Positions 37,176-44,549 of a DNA stretch of 64,000 nt are shown here, piece by piece. The notes under the pieces are model-generated. The model did no database searches and was not told where the DNA came from. It was given only the letters and a program-made list of their open reading frames with translations. Each line of letters begins with the position of its first letter. Position 1 is the stretch's first letter. The position numbers and the translations under genes were made by a program. This DNA comes from Actinomycetospora sp. NBRC 106378 (GTDB lineage Bacteria > Actinomycetota > Actinomycetes > Mycobacteriales > Pseudonocardiaceae): positions 1-64,000 of the forward strand of contig NZ_BSTT01000016.1 of the NCBI RefSeq assembly GCF_030269685.1, read 5' to 3'.

Positions 37176-38599
37176 GGTGGGCCGACCAGGCCGGCCACGA
37201 ACCGCCGTACCGCCTGCGGCCGGCCGGCCGGGTGGGTGTGCAGGTAGGAGGCGTGGACGTTCCCCTGGACGTAGCCCTCGGTCGTGTCGTTCCACGCCCA
37301 GGCGGGGTCCGGGCCGGCCTGCGGGGTGGTCACCGTGCGGTGGAACTCGTGGCCGGTCACGACCTCGCCCCGCGCGGCCACCGGGGAGTCGGTCACCGCG
37401 GTGGCGGTCCGATACCCCAGCGTCAGGCGCGGGCCCATCGCGGCCTCGGCGTCGAGCACCCCGCACATCGGGGCGCCGTCGAGCGACCGCCCGAGGTAGA
37501 GCAGACCGCCGCACTCGGCGTGGACGGCACCACCGGCCGTCGTGAAGGCGTGGATCGCAGAACGGAGCGCGACGTTGGCCGAGAGATCCTCGAGGTGCTC
37601 CTCCGGGAAGCCGCCGGGCAGGACGAGGGCGGCGGTGCGATCGGGCAGCGCCTCGTCGCGCAGCGGGTCCACGACGACGACCTCGCCGCCGGCCGCCTGC
37701 AGGAGCTCGGCGTGCTCGGGGTAGCCGAACGTGAACGCCGGTCCGCCCGCGACGGCGACGACGCGGCGCGCGCGACGATCGGTCGGCCCGACCTCGAGCA
37801 CCGGGTCCCACGGCTCCACCGGGGTGGCGGGCGCGCTCCGGGCGAGCCGCTCGACGGCGTCGAGGTCCACGTGCCGGGCGACCAGTGCCGTCATGGCGTC
37901 GACGGCGGCACGCGCGTCGGCGCCGTGCTCCGCGGCCGTGATCAGCCCGAGGTGGCGCGACGGCACGGCGAGCTCGGCCCGGCGCGGGACCACGCCGAGC
38001 ACCGGGACCCCGACCTCCGCGCACGCCACCCGCAGTGCGTCCGCGTGCCGCTCGGTGCCGACCCGGTTGAGGATCACGCCGGCCGGCGCGACCCGCGGGT
38101 CGAAGGTGCGGAACCCGTGCAGCAGCGCCGCGACCGACCGGTGCTGCCCGCGCGCGTCGACGACCAGCACCACCGGCGCGTCGAGCACGCGCGCGACGTG
38201 GGCGGTGGACCCGTCGTCGGGACCGTCCTCCGGTGGAAGGAAAGCGTCGTTGCTGCCACCGGGCGACAGCAACGACGCGTTCCTGCCACCCGGGGAGAGC
38301 CGCCCGTCGAACAGCCCCATCACGCCCTCGACGACGGCCAACGCCGCTCCGGACGCGCCGTGCGCCACGAGCGGGGCGAGGCGGTCGGCGCCGCAGAGCA
38401 CCGGGTCGAGGTTGCGGCCCGGGCGCCCCGAGGCGAGGGCGTGGTACCCGGGGTCGACGTAGTCCGGGCCGATCTTGAACGGCGCGGGCACCGTGCCGCG
38501 GGCCGCCAGCGCGCCCAGCAGCCCCGTCGTGATCGTGGTCTTCCCGCTTCCCGACGACGGGGCCGCGATCACCACGCGCGGGGGCAGGACGGCGCTCAT
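37172..38599 (-). CDS. cobB: Cobyrinate a,c-diamide synthase CobB with a repeat-derived loop insertion
   Basis: Glutamine- and ATP-dependent amidation of the corrin ring side chains a and c. The 475-residue protein has the P-loop APSSGSGKTT, KIGPDYVDPGYH, VVEGVMGLFDG, and a C-terminal triad GATase region (HAECGGLLYLG). Between GLFDG and STAHVARVLDAP, where the family normally has only a short loop, about 25 extra residues appear (LSPGGRNASLLSPGGSNDAF, then LPPEDGPDD), encoded by two inverted copies of element A plus a family B motif. The frame is intact and the rest is well conserved, so it is probably functional. Confidence 0.95.
   Translation of the reverse strand: MSAVLPPRVVIAAPSSGSGKTTITTGLLGALAARGTVPAPFKIGPDYVDPGYHALASGRPGRNLDPVLCGADRLAPLVAHGASGAALAVVEGVMGLFDGRLSPGGRNASLLSPGGSNDAFLPPEDGPDDGSTAHVARVLDAPVVLVVDARGQHRSVAALLHGFRTFDPRVAPAGVILNRVGTERHADALRVACAEVGVPVLGVVPRRAELAVPSRHLGLITAAEHGADARAAVDAMTALVARHVDLDAVERLARSAPATPVEPWDPVLEVGPTDRRARRVVAVAGGPAFTFGYPEHAELLQAAGGEVVVVDPLRDEALPDRTAALVLPGGFPEEHLEDLSANVALRSAIHAFTTAGGAVHAECGGLLYLGRSLDGAPMCGVLDAEAAMGPRLTLGYRTATAVTDSPVAARGEVVTGHEFHRTVTTPQAGPDPAWAWNDTTEGYVQGNVHASYLHTHPAGRPQAVRRFVAGLVGPP
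38208..38222. repeat. Family B motif inside cobB
   Basis: GACCCGTCGTCGGGA, encoding PDDGS on the minus strand, 11 bp from element A copy 3. Confidence 0.65.
38233..38289. repeat. Dispersed element A, copy 3: inverted pair inside cobB
   Basis: Two A cores face each other: minus-oriented at 38233-38255 and plus-oriented at 38265-38289. The result is a long inverted repeat (AAAGCGTCGTTGCTG against CAGCAACGACGCGTT) in the middle of the coding sequence. Confidence 0.8.
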
Positions 38600-38614
38600 G
38601 CCGGGCCCGCGCCG

Positions 38615-38659
38615 GGAGTGCGGCACAGCGCACCACCGCTGACGCACTCCGCCGCACTC
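38615..38659 (-). promoter_or_regulatory. Intergenic hairpins between cobO and cobB
   Basis: GGAGTGCG at 38615-38622 can pair with CGCACTCC at 38643-38650, or, as GAGTGCGGC (38616-38624), with GCCGCACTC at 38651-38659. The two pairings exclude each other. The region lies in the cobO-cobB gap on the transcribed strand. Confidence 0.5.
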
Positions 38660-38672
38660 GCGGGGTGCCGGC

Positions 38673-39287
38673 TCACCACTCGATGCCCTTCTGACCCTTC
38701 TGGCCGGCGTCCATCGGGTGCTTGATCTTCGTCATCTCGGTGACGAGGTCGGCCGCCTCGACCAGGGCCGGCGGCGCGTCCCGACCCGTGATGACGACGT
38801 GCTGGAACCCGGGCCGGTCGTTCAGCACCGCGACGACCTCCTCGACGTCGATCCACCCCCACTTCAGCGGGTAGGTGAACTCGTCGAGGACGTAGAAGTC
38901 GTGCGCCCCGGCCTCGAGCCGACGCCGGATCTCCGCCCAGCCCTCGCGCGCGGCCTCGGCGTGGTCCTCCTCGGAGCCCGCCTTGCGGCTCCACGACCAG
39001 CCCTCACCCATCTTGTGCCACTCCACCGCCCCGCCCTGGCCGGTCTGCTCGTGCAGCTCGCCGAGGGCCTTGAGCGCGGTCTCCTCGCCGACCCGCCACT
39101 TCGCCGACTTCACGAACTGGAACACCGCGACCGAGTTGCCCGCCGTCCACTGCCGCAGCGCCAGCCCGAACGCGGCGGTCGACTTGCCCTTGTTCACGCC
39201 CGTGTGCACGACGAGCAGCGGGCGCCGGCGGCGCTGACGGGTGGTGAGCCCGTCGTCGGGAACGGTGGCGGGGACGCCCTGGGGCAC
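38673..39287 (-). CDS. cobO: Cob(I)yrinic acid a,c-diamide adenosyltransferase CobO
   Basis: Transfers the adenosyl group from ATP to cob(I)yrinic acid diamide. The 204-residue protein has the P-loop-like HTGVNKGKSTAAFGLALR, FQFVKSAKWRVGEE, FYVLDEFTYPLKWGWI, and ends with the typical DAGQKGQKGIEW. GTG 39287 follows AGGAGG at ideal spacing. N-terminal residues TVPDDGLT derive from a family B motif (39247-39261). Part of the cob operon with the chelatase gene 19 bp upstream and cobB downstream. Confidence 0.95.
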   Translation of the reverse strand: MPQGVPATVPDDGLTTRQRRRRPLLVVHTGVNKGKSTAAFGLALRQWTAGNSVAVFQFVKSAKWRVGEETALKALGELHEQTGQGGAVEWHKMGEGWSWSRKAGSEEDHAEAAREGWAEIRRRLEAGAHDFYVLDEFTYPLKWGWIDVEEVVAVLNDRPGFQHVVITGRDAPPALVEAADLVTEMTKIKHPMDAGQKGQKGIEW

Positions 39288-39306
39288 GATTCCTCCTGGT
39301 CGGGGC

Positions 39307-41454
39307 TCAGGCGCCGACGGCGGTCCGGGCCACCGCCGCGACGCTCTCGCCGGTCAGTTCGTCGAGAGTCACGATCGCACCTGCGGCCGCGCCGGCGATC
39401 CGACCGGCCAGCCCCAGACGCACGTGCCCGGACTCGCAGTCGACGACGACGGTGCTCATCGCCGCTCCCCCGCGGCCCGGTCCGGCCTCGCGGGCGAGAC
39501 CCCGTGCCGCGTCGAGCGCCGCGTCGAGCGGTCTCGGACCACCCACCGTCGCGCGCCCGTCGGTCAGCACGACGAGCAGCCCGCGGCGGCGGGGATCGCG
39601 CACGCGCTCGGCGCGCAAGACCCGGCGGGCGGTCCGCAGACCCTCGGCGAGCGGGGTGCGGCCCCCGGTGCGCAGGTCGGCGAGCCGGGCGTGTGCGGTG
39701 TGCACGCTGGAGGTGGGTGGCAGCGCGACGGCCGCGCCGGTGCCGTTGAAGGTCACGACCCCGACCTTGTCCCGCCGCTGGTAGGCGTCCCGCAGCAGCG
39801 CGTCGACCGCGCCCGTGACGGCCGACATCCGCTTCCGCGCGGCCATCGAACCGGAGGTGTCGACACAGAACAGCACGAGGTTGCCCTCGCGGCCCTCACG
39901 GTGGGCGTGCCGGAGATCGTCCGGTCCCGGCCGCCCTCGCCGCCCGCTGCGGATGCTGGCGAGCACCGTCGCCGGCACGTGCGGGGCCGGTCCCGACTCC
40001 GGCGCCTCCGCCACCGCCCGCACCGTCCGACCGCGGCGACCGCGCGCCCGGGACCGACGGCCCGGGACGCCCTCGCCGACGCCGTGCACCTCGAAGCGGC
40101 GGCTCTTCAACCGGACGCGCTGCGGGGCCCCCGCCGGCGACAGGAAAGGGTCGTTGCTGTCATCCAGTGGCAGAGAATCCGCATCGTCGGTCCCGCTCCC
40201 CCGTCCCGACGCCGGCCCGGGTCGGCTCGGGGGCGTGGGTGCGGTCTCCGCTCCGGGTCGCTCCGACCCGGAGCCGGAGCCGCTGCCCGGTCCACCCTCC
40301 GCGCCACCCTCCCGGGGAGCCGCCGTCGACCCGTCGTCGGGACCGGACCCGTCGTCGGGACCCTGGTCGTCGGGGCCGGAGCCCGGCCCGCCGGGACCGT
40401 CGTCGTCGGGATCGTCGTCCGGGCTGTCGTCGTCCAGGTCCTGCACCGCCTGCTCGGCCGCCTCGAGCGCCTTCTCGAGCTCCTCGTCGGACAGGTGCGG
40501 CTCGTCGAACGGGTCGCGGCGGCGCCGGTGCGGGAGGGCGAGGCGGGCCGCGGCGCGGACGTCGTCGACGTCGACCGCGTCGGCGCCGCGCCACGCGGCG
40601 TGCGCGACCGCCGTCCGGGCCACGACGACGTCGGCGCGCATACCGTCGACCTCGACGAACGCGCAGACCGCGGAGATGCGGACCAGCTCGCGGTCGGTGA
40701 GCGACACCGACCCGAGCCGGTCCCGGGCGGCGGCGAGCCGGGCGCGCAGGGCGTCCTCGTCACCAGCGAACCGGGACGCGAACGCCGTCGGGTCCGCGTC
40801 GTGGGCCAGCCGGCGGCGCACCACCTCTGTGCGCTCGGCGACGACCCGCGAGGCCTCGACGCGGACGGTGAGCCCGAAGCGGTCGAGCAGCTGCGGGCGG
40901 AGTTCGCCCTCCTCCGGGTTCATCGTCCCGACCAGCAGGAACCGGGCCGGGTGCGTGAACGAGACGCCGTCGCGCTCGACGTGCGAGCGCCCGGAGGCGG
41001 CGGCGTCGAGCAGGAGGTCGACGAGATGGTCGTGCAGGAGGTTGACCTCGTCGACGTAGAGGACACCACGGTGGGCGAGCGCCAGCAGTCCGGGCTGCAC
41101 GGCACCGCGCCCGTGGGCGAGGACCTCCTGCAGGTCGAGCGAGCCGATCAGGCGGTCCTCGGACGCGCCCACGGGCAGCTCGACGAGGCGGGCGGGGCGC
41201 TGCTCGACGGGGACGTCGGGTCCGAACGGTCCGTCCGGGCTCTCCTCGCCCGCCTCGACGTCGACCCCGAACCGGTCCCCGGCGCGCACCGCGACGTCGG
41301 GCAGCAGCGTCGCGAGGGCGCGGACGATCGTCGACTTCGCCGTGCCCTTCTCCCCGCGGACCAGCACGCCGCCGATACCCGGGTCGACCGCGGAGAGCAG
41401 GAGCGCGAGCCGCAGGTCCGGGTGGCCGACGACGGCCGAGAAGGGGAACGCCAC
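39307..41454 (-). CDS. Magnesium/cobalt chelatase-type AAA-VWA fusion protein
   Basis: 715 aa. The AAA+ BchI-like half has Walker A GEKGTAKS near residue 35 and VLYVDEVNLLHD; the C-terminal half is a von Willebrand A domain with MIDAS motif VDTSGSM near residue 535. It equals Rv2850c of M. tuberculosis in order and design and probably serves cobalt insertion with CobN. The middle linker (about residues 345-440) is acidic and Gly-rich; it contains GPDDGSGPDDGST from two family B motifs (40328-40342, 40346-40360) and SLPLDDSNDPFLSPAG from element A. Start ATG 41454. Confidence 0.88.
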   Translation of the reverse strand: MAFPFSAVVGHPDLRLALLLSAVDPGIGGVLVRGEKGTAKSTIVRALATLLPDVAVRAGDRFGVDVEAGEESPDGPFGPDVPVEQRPARLVELPVGASEDRLIGSLDLQEVLAHGRGAVQPGLLALAHRGVLYVDEVNLLHDHLVDLLLDAAASGRSHVERDGVSFTHPARFLLVGTMNPEEGELRPQLLDRFGLTVRVEASRVVAERTEVVRRRLAHDADPTAFASRFAGDEDALRARLAAARDRLGSVSLTDRELVRISAVCAFVEVDGMRADVVVARTAVAHAAWRGADAVDVDDVRAAARLALPHRRRRDPFDEPHLSDEELEKALEAAEQAVQDLDDDSPDDDPDDDGPGGPGSGPDDQGPDDGSGPDDGSTAAPREGGAEGGPGSGSGSGSERPGAETAPTPPSRPGPASGRGSGTDDADSLPLDDSNDPFLSPAGAPQRVRLKSRRFEVHGVGEGVPGRRSRARGRRGRTVRAVAEAPESGPAPHVPATVLASIRSGRRGRPGPDDLRHAHREGREGNLVLFCVDTSGSMAARKRMSAVTGAVDALLRDAYQRRDKVGVVTFNGTGAAVALPPTSSVHTAHARLADLRTGGRTPLAEGLRTARRVLRAERVRDPRRRGLLVVLTDGRATVGGPRPLDAALDAARGLAREAGPGRGGAAMSTVVVDCESGHVRLGLAGRIAGAAAGAIVTLDELTGESVAAVARTAVGA
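40141..40184 (-). repeat. Dispersed element A, copy 4, inside the chelatase gene
   Basis: Minus strand reads ATGCGGATTCTCTGCCACTG then ATGACAGCAACGACCCTTTC. Encodes ADSLPLDDSNDPFLSP in the interdomain linker without a frame break. Confidence 0.8.
40328..40360. repeat. Two adjacent family B motifs in the chelatase linker
   Basis: GACCCGTCGTCGGGA occurs twice, 18 bp apart start to start, encoding two GPDDGS units. Confidence 0.7.
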
Positions 41455-41467
41455 GGGACGCGACCCT

Positions 41468-41482
41468 AACCCGACGTCGGGA
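41468..41482. repeat. Family B motif upstream of the chelatase gene
   Basis: AACCCGACGTCGGGA, whose centre CCCGACGTCGGG is a perfect palindrome; 14 bp upstream of the start codon. Confidence 0.6.
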
Positions 41483-41486
41483 ACCT

Positions 41487-41508
41487 CATCTCAGCGACCG
41501 CTGAGATG
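41487..41508. promoter_or_regulatory. 22-bp perfect palindrome upstream of the chelatase gene
   Basis: CATCTCAGCG-AC-CGCTGAGATG: two perfect 10-bp arms with a 2-bp centre, 33 bp before the first gene of the cobO-cobB operon. No B12 riboswitch box was recognised here, so an operator is the better reading. Confidence 0.65.
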
Positions 41509-41680
41509 TGCCCCTCGACTACGCCGCCATCCCGTTGCCCGGACCTCACAGAGCAACCGTGGCGGTCGATCACGCACCGAGGTGCCGTGAGCACCGGTGT
41601 GTACCTGCCCGAACCCGCCTCGCCGACCCGGTCGACGCGGCACAATGCGTCCAGCAGGCGAGCCGAGGGGGTGGGCACTC

Positions 41681-42421
41681 ATGTCGACATCGCTCGAGAA
41701 GTTCGAGCTGACCGATCGTTTCCGCACCCCGCTCTACTCGGTGTCGGAGGGCGCTCGCTACCTGGACGTGCCGGTCAGCACCTTCGACACGTGGGCACAC
41801 GGTTACCGTCGTCAGCCGCACGGACGACCGCCCGTCTTCGGAGCGCCCCTGCTGGCGACCTTGCCGCGTGCGTCGCGGAGGGGACCCGAAGTCCCGTTCG
41901 TCGGACTCGCCCAGGGCCTGGCGCTCGCTGCCATCCGACGCAGCGGGGTCCCACTCCAGCGCATCCGGCCGGCGCTCGTCGAGATGGGGAAGGAGTTCGG
42001 CCTCGAGTACGCGTTGGCGAGCCGACGTCTCTACACGGACGGCGCGGAGGTGTTGTTCGACTACGCCCTGACACGAGGAGCGGACGAGGGTGCCGCGCAC
42101 GCGGCACGCGAACTGGTCGTCGTCCGCAACGGTCAACGAGTCTTCAACGACGTGGTCGCGAGCTACCTACGACGACTGGACTTCCGCAACGACGAGTACC
42201 CGTGGCTCGTCGGCCTTCCCGCCTACCGCCCGGGGTCCGTGGTGGCCGATCCGACGAGAGGCTTCGGGCAGCCCGTGTTCGCGACGGGCGGTGCCCGCGT
42301 CGAGGACGTCCTGAGCATGTTCCGAGCCGGTGAGCCGCTGGACGTGGTCAGCGACGAGTACGGCGTCCCGATCGAGGACCTCGAGGACGTCGTCCGGGTC
42401 GCGACACGGACCGCCGCCTGA
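41681..42421 (+). CDS. Antitoxin with MerR-like HTH and DUF433-type C-terminus
   Basis: 246 residues. The N-terminal region has a MerR/HTH-like pattern (YSVSEGARYLDVPVSTFDTW) and the C-terminus ends with the short DUF433-like helical module (VVSDEYGVPIEDLEDVVRVA), known from VapB-type antitoxins. A middle part of about 100 residues is conserved-looking but unassigned. It is followed after one base by a PIN-like toxin gene, the classic antitoxin-first order. Codon choice is somewhat more relaxed than in the flanking cob and siderophore genes, suggesting transfer. Confidence 0.75.
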   Translation: MSTSLEKFELTDRFRTPLYSVSEGARYLDVPVSTFDTWAHGYRRQPHGRPPVFGAPLLATLPRASRRGPEVPFVGLAQGLALAAIRRSGVPLQRIRPALVEMGKEFGLEYALASRRLYTDGAEVLFDYALTRGADEGAAHAARELVVVRNGQRVFNDVVASYLRRLDFRNDEYPWLVGLPAYRPGSVVADPTRGFGQPVFATGGARVEDVLSMFRAGEPLDVVSDEYGVPIEDLEDVVRVATRTAA

Positions 42422-42422
42422 G

Positions 42423-42854
42423 ATGGCGCGGTCGGGCCGCGCTCCCGGCCTGCCCTGGTTGTTCCTCGATCGAAGTCTCGGGGGCAGGCAGGTACCCGAT
42501 CGACTACGCCGCGAGGGACTTCCGGTCATCACCCTGGCCGACGTCTACGGCGTCCCCGCCGACCAGGACGTCGCCGACACGACCTGGTTGGCGAGAGCGG
42601 GTGCCGAAGGCTGGATCGTCCTGATGAAGGACGAGCGCATCCGTTATCGAGCGGTGGAGACGACTGCCCTGCGCCGGTACGGAGTGCGCGCCTTCTGCCT
42701 TGCCAACGGAAACCTGAGGGCGCAGGCCATGGCGGACCTGTTCCTGAGCGTCATGGACGACATCGTCGATCTGTCCACGCGGCCCGGGCCCTTCCTGTAC
42801 GTGGTGTCGACCCGGGGGCTGCGGGCGGTCGACCTCGGAGAGGGACCGGACTGA
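42423..42854 (+). CDS. PIN-like toxin (VapC45/DUF5615-type)
   Basis: 143 residues. The FLDRSLGGRQVPDRLRREG start, the TLADVYG segment and WIVLMKDERIRYRAVE-TALRRYGVRAFCLANGNL match the PIN-like toxins that accompany DUF433 antitoxins; conserved acidic residues (Asp in FLDRS, Asp in QDVADT, Asp in MKDERI) could form the metal site of an RNase. Starts one base after the antitoxin stop. Target RNA is unknown. Confidence 0.75.
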   Translation: MARSGRAPGLPWLFLDRSLGGRQVPDRLRREGLPVITLADVYGVPADQDVADTTWLARAGAEGWIVLMKDERIRYRAVETTALRRYGVRAFCLANGNLRAQAMADLFLSVMDDIVDLSTRPGPFLYVVSTRGLRAVDLGEGPD

Positions 42855-42869
42855 CCGACCGCGCCCCTG

Positions 42870-43667
42870 TCAGGCCGCCACGCCGTTGCCCGCGCGCTTG
42901 TCGGCCTGGAAGCCCTCCTCGTCCATCCCGCGGCGCCAGTAGCCGGAGATGGAGAGCAGCTCCTTGGGCACGCCGAGCTCGTCACGCAGCAGCCCGCGCA
43001 GCGCCTTCATCGAGCTCGTCTCGCCGTGCACGAACGCCTGCACCCGGCCCGCCGGCCAGTCCGCGGCCCGCACGACGTCGACCAGCGTCTCGCCGGCGTC
43101 GCGGTGCACCCAGCGGACGGTGAGGTCGCCGGAGCATGCCAGCGGGAGCTCGTCCGCCGGCCCGTCGACCTCCACGAACGCCAGCACGGGCGTCCCCACA
43201 GGCACGCGCTCGCACGCCGCGGCGATCGCCGGCAGCGCCGCCTCGTCACCGATCAGGACGTGCGCGTCGACGTCGGCGGCCGGCGCGTACGCCCCGCCGG
43301 GGCCGAGCAGGATCAGCTCGTCGCCCGGCTGCGCGGCGAGGGCCCACGGCCCCGCCACCCCGGTGTCGCCGTGCACGACGAAGTCGATCGTCATCTCGCC
43401 GGCGGCGTGGTCGAGCGCGCGCACCGTGTAGGTCCGGGAGATCGGCCACTCGTCGCGCGGCCGCTCGGCGCGCACCGCGCCGACGTCGAGCGGCTCCTCG
43501 TAGACCACGCCCGGCCGCCGGAAGGCGAGCTTCACGTACCGGTCGGTGAAGCCGTTGTCCTCGATCCCGGCGAGCCCCGGCCCGCCGAGCACGACCCGCC
43601 GCAGGTGCGGGGTCAGCTGCTCGCTGCGCAGCACCTCGAGCCGGTGTCCCGGTCCGCCCTTCGCCAT
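42870..43667 (-). CDS. Siderophore-interacting protein (ferric-siderophore reductase)
   Basis: A 265-residue FAD-dependent SIP-family reductase, releasing iron from imported siderophores in the cytoplasm. Family features: TPHLRRVVLGG, FTDRYVKLAF, RTYTVRALD (FAD-binding R-x-Y-T/S), HGDTGVAGPWA, GDEAALPAIAAACERVP and a C-terminal GYWRRGMDEEGF, the SIP signature. ATG 43667 is preceded by an iron box, so expression should rise when iron is low. Confidence 0.9.
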   Translation of the reverse strand: MAKGGPGHRLEVLRSEQLTPHLRRVVLGGPGLAGIEDNGFTDRYVKLAFRRPGVVYEEPLDVGAVRAERPRDEWPISRTYTVRALDHAAGEMTIDFVVHGDTGVAGPWALAAQPGDELILLGPGGAYAPAADVDAHVLIGDEAALPAIAAACERVPVGTPVLAFVEVDGPADELPLACSGDLTVRWVHRDAGETLVDVVRAADWPAGRVQAFVHGETSSMKALRGLLRDELGVPKELLSISGYWRRGMDEEGFQADKRAGNGVAA

Positions 43668-43685
43668 GCCTCTCACCCCTCGTCA

Positions 43686-43704
43686 TCAGGTAAGGCTCAC
43701 CTTA
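43686..43704 (-). promoter_or_regulatory. IdeR/DtxR iron box
   Basis: TAAGGTGAGCCTTACCTGA on the minus strand, close to the DtxR/IdeR consensus TTAGGTTAGGCTAACCTAA, 18 bp upstream of the siderophore-interacting protein start. Confidence 0.82.
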
Positions 43705-43706
43705 GT

Positions 43707-43721
43707 TCCTGACGGCGGGTC
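43707..43721. repeat. Family B motif, intergenic
   Basis: TCCTGACGGCGGGTC, between the iron box and the stop codon of the TIM-barrel gene. Confidence 0.6.
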
Positions 43722-43724
43722 GAG

Positions 43725-44510
43725 TCACTCCCCTCGCTCGGCCGCGAGCGCCCGCGGGTGGACGAGCAGCCGGTCCACCCCGGCCCGACAGGCGGCGAGG
43801 AAGGCCCCCGCCCGGGCGGGCGCGGCCGGGTCCGCGGGGTCGCGGACCGGCAACGGCGTGCGCGGCGTCCCCACCACCACCGGCACCCACGGCGGCAGCG
43901 TCGCCAGCAGCGAGGTGGCCGCGCCCATGTCCGGTCCGAGCTCGTCGGCGGGCACGCGGACGTACCCGAGCGCGTCGCCCGCCTCGACGATCAGCTCGGC
44001 GACCTCCTCGGGGTCGGCGAGCGTGGGCACCACGTCGAGGACCACCCCTGCCGTCGTGCCGGCGACCGCGGTGAGCGCCTCGCGCACGTCGCCGGCCGGC
44101 ACCAGCACCGGACGCACCCGGAACGACGCGGCCTGTGCGGCAAGGCTCGCGAGGGCGTCCCCGGTGTCGACCCCGTCGACCGCCCGGACCGTCACGAACT
44201 GCGCTCCGAGCCGCGCCCCGAGGTCGAGCGTGCGCCGCCGCGGGTCGTCGGTCGCGTCGGCGCCCGGCTCGCCGAGGTCGATGCGCCCGACGTCGAGCGT
44301 GGTCACCCGGGTCACGAGCAGCACGTCGACGAGCGCCGCGAGCAGCGGCGTCCCGGCGCCGTGCCCCCAGGCCCGCTCGGCCTCCGGCTCGGCGGCCACG
44401 TGCAGCCCGACCGCGTCGAGCCCGCCCGCCCGGGCCGCCAGGACGCAGGCGACGGGGTCGCGGGGGTCGAGGACCGAGTGGTGCACGGCGACGCGGTTCA
44501 CGGCCGTCAT
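43725..44510 (-). CDS. Sugar-phosphate-isomerase-like TIM-barrel protein
   Basis: 261 residues with the alternating strand pattern of xylose-isomerase-like TIM barrels (VAVHHSVLDPRDP, AVGLHVAAEPEAE, VDVLLVTRVTTLDVGRIDLG, GAQFVTVRAVDG, GVVLDVVPTL). Metal ligands are not all obvious. It shares a promoter gap, with an operator, with the quinate-cluster TetR gene, so it probably belongs to that pathway. Start ATG 44510. Exact reaction unknown. Confidence 0.65.
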   Translation of the reverse strand: MTAVNRVAVHHSVLDPRDPVACVLAARAGGLDAVGLHVAAEPEAERAWGHGAGTPLLAALVDVLLVTRVTTLDVGRIDLGEPGADATDDPRRRTLDLGARLGAQFVTVRAVDGVDTGDALASLAAQAASFRVRPVLVPAGDVREALTAVAGTTAGVVLDVVPTLADPEEVAELIVEAGDALGYVRVPADELGPDMGAATSLLATLPPWVPVVVGTPRTPLPVRDPADPAAPARAGAFLAACRAGVDRLLVHPRALAAERGE

Positions 44511-44513
44511 GAT

Positions 44514-44531
44514 GTACTGCCCGGTGAGTCC
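44514..44531. promoter_or_regulatory. Quinate-cluster operator 1 (tetR / TIM-barrel promoter)
   Basis: GTACTGCCCGGTGAGTCC, matching the site before the shikimate dehydrogenase gene at 14 of 18 positions. Confidence 0.65.
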
Positions 44532-44549
44532 ACTGCGAGGAGGGCCGCC

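Noticed and set aside
38538-38570. Additional B-like motif at the cobB P-loop
   Set aside because: The similarity is explained by the conserved SSGSGK coding sequence, so it is not counted as a B copy.
38600-41680. Cobalamin riboswitch upstream of cobO or the chelatase gene
   Set aside because: No recognisable B12 box in either gap; only palindromes and hairpins are seen.
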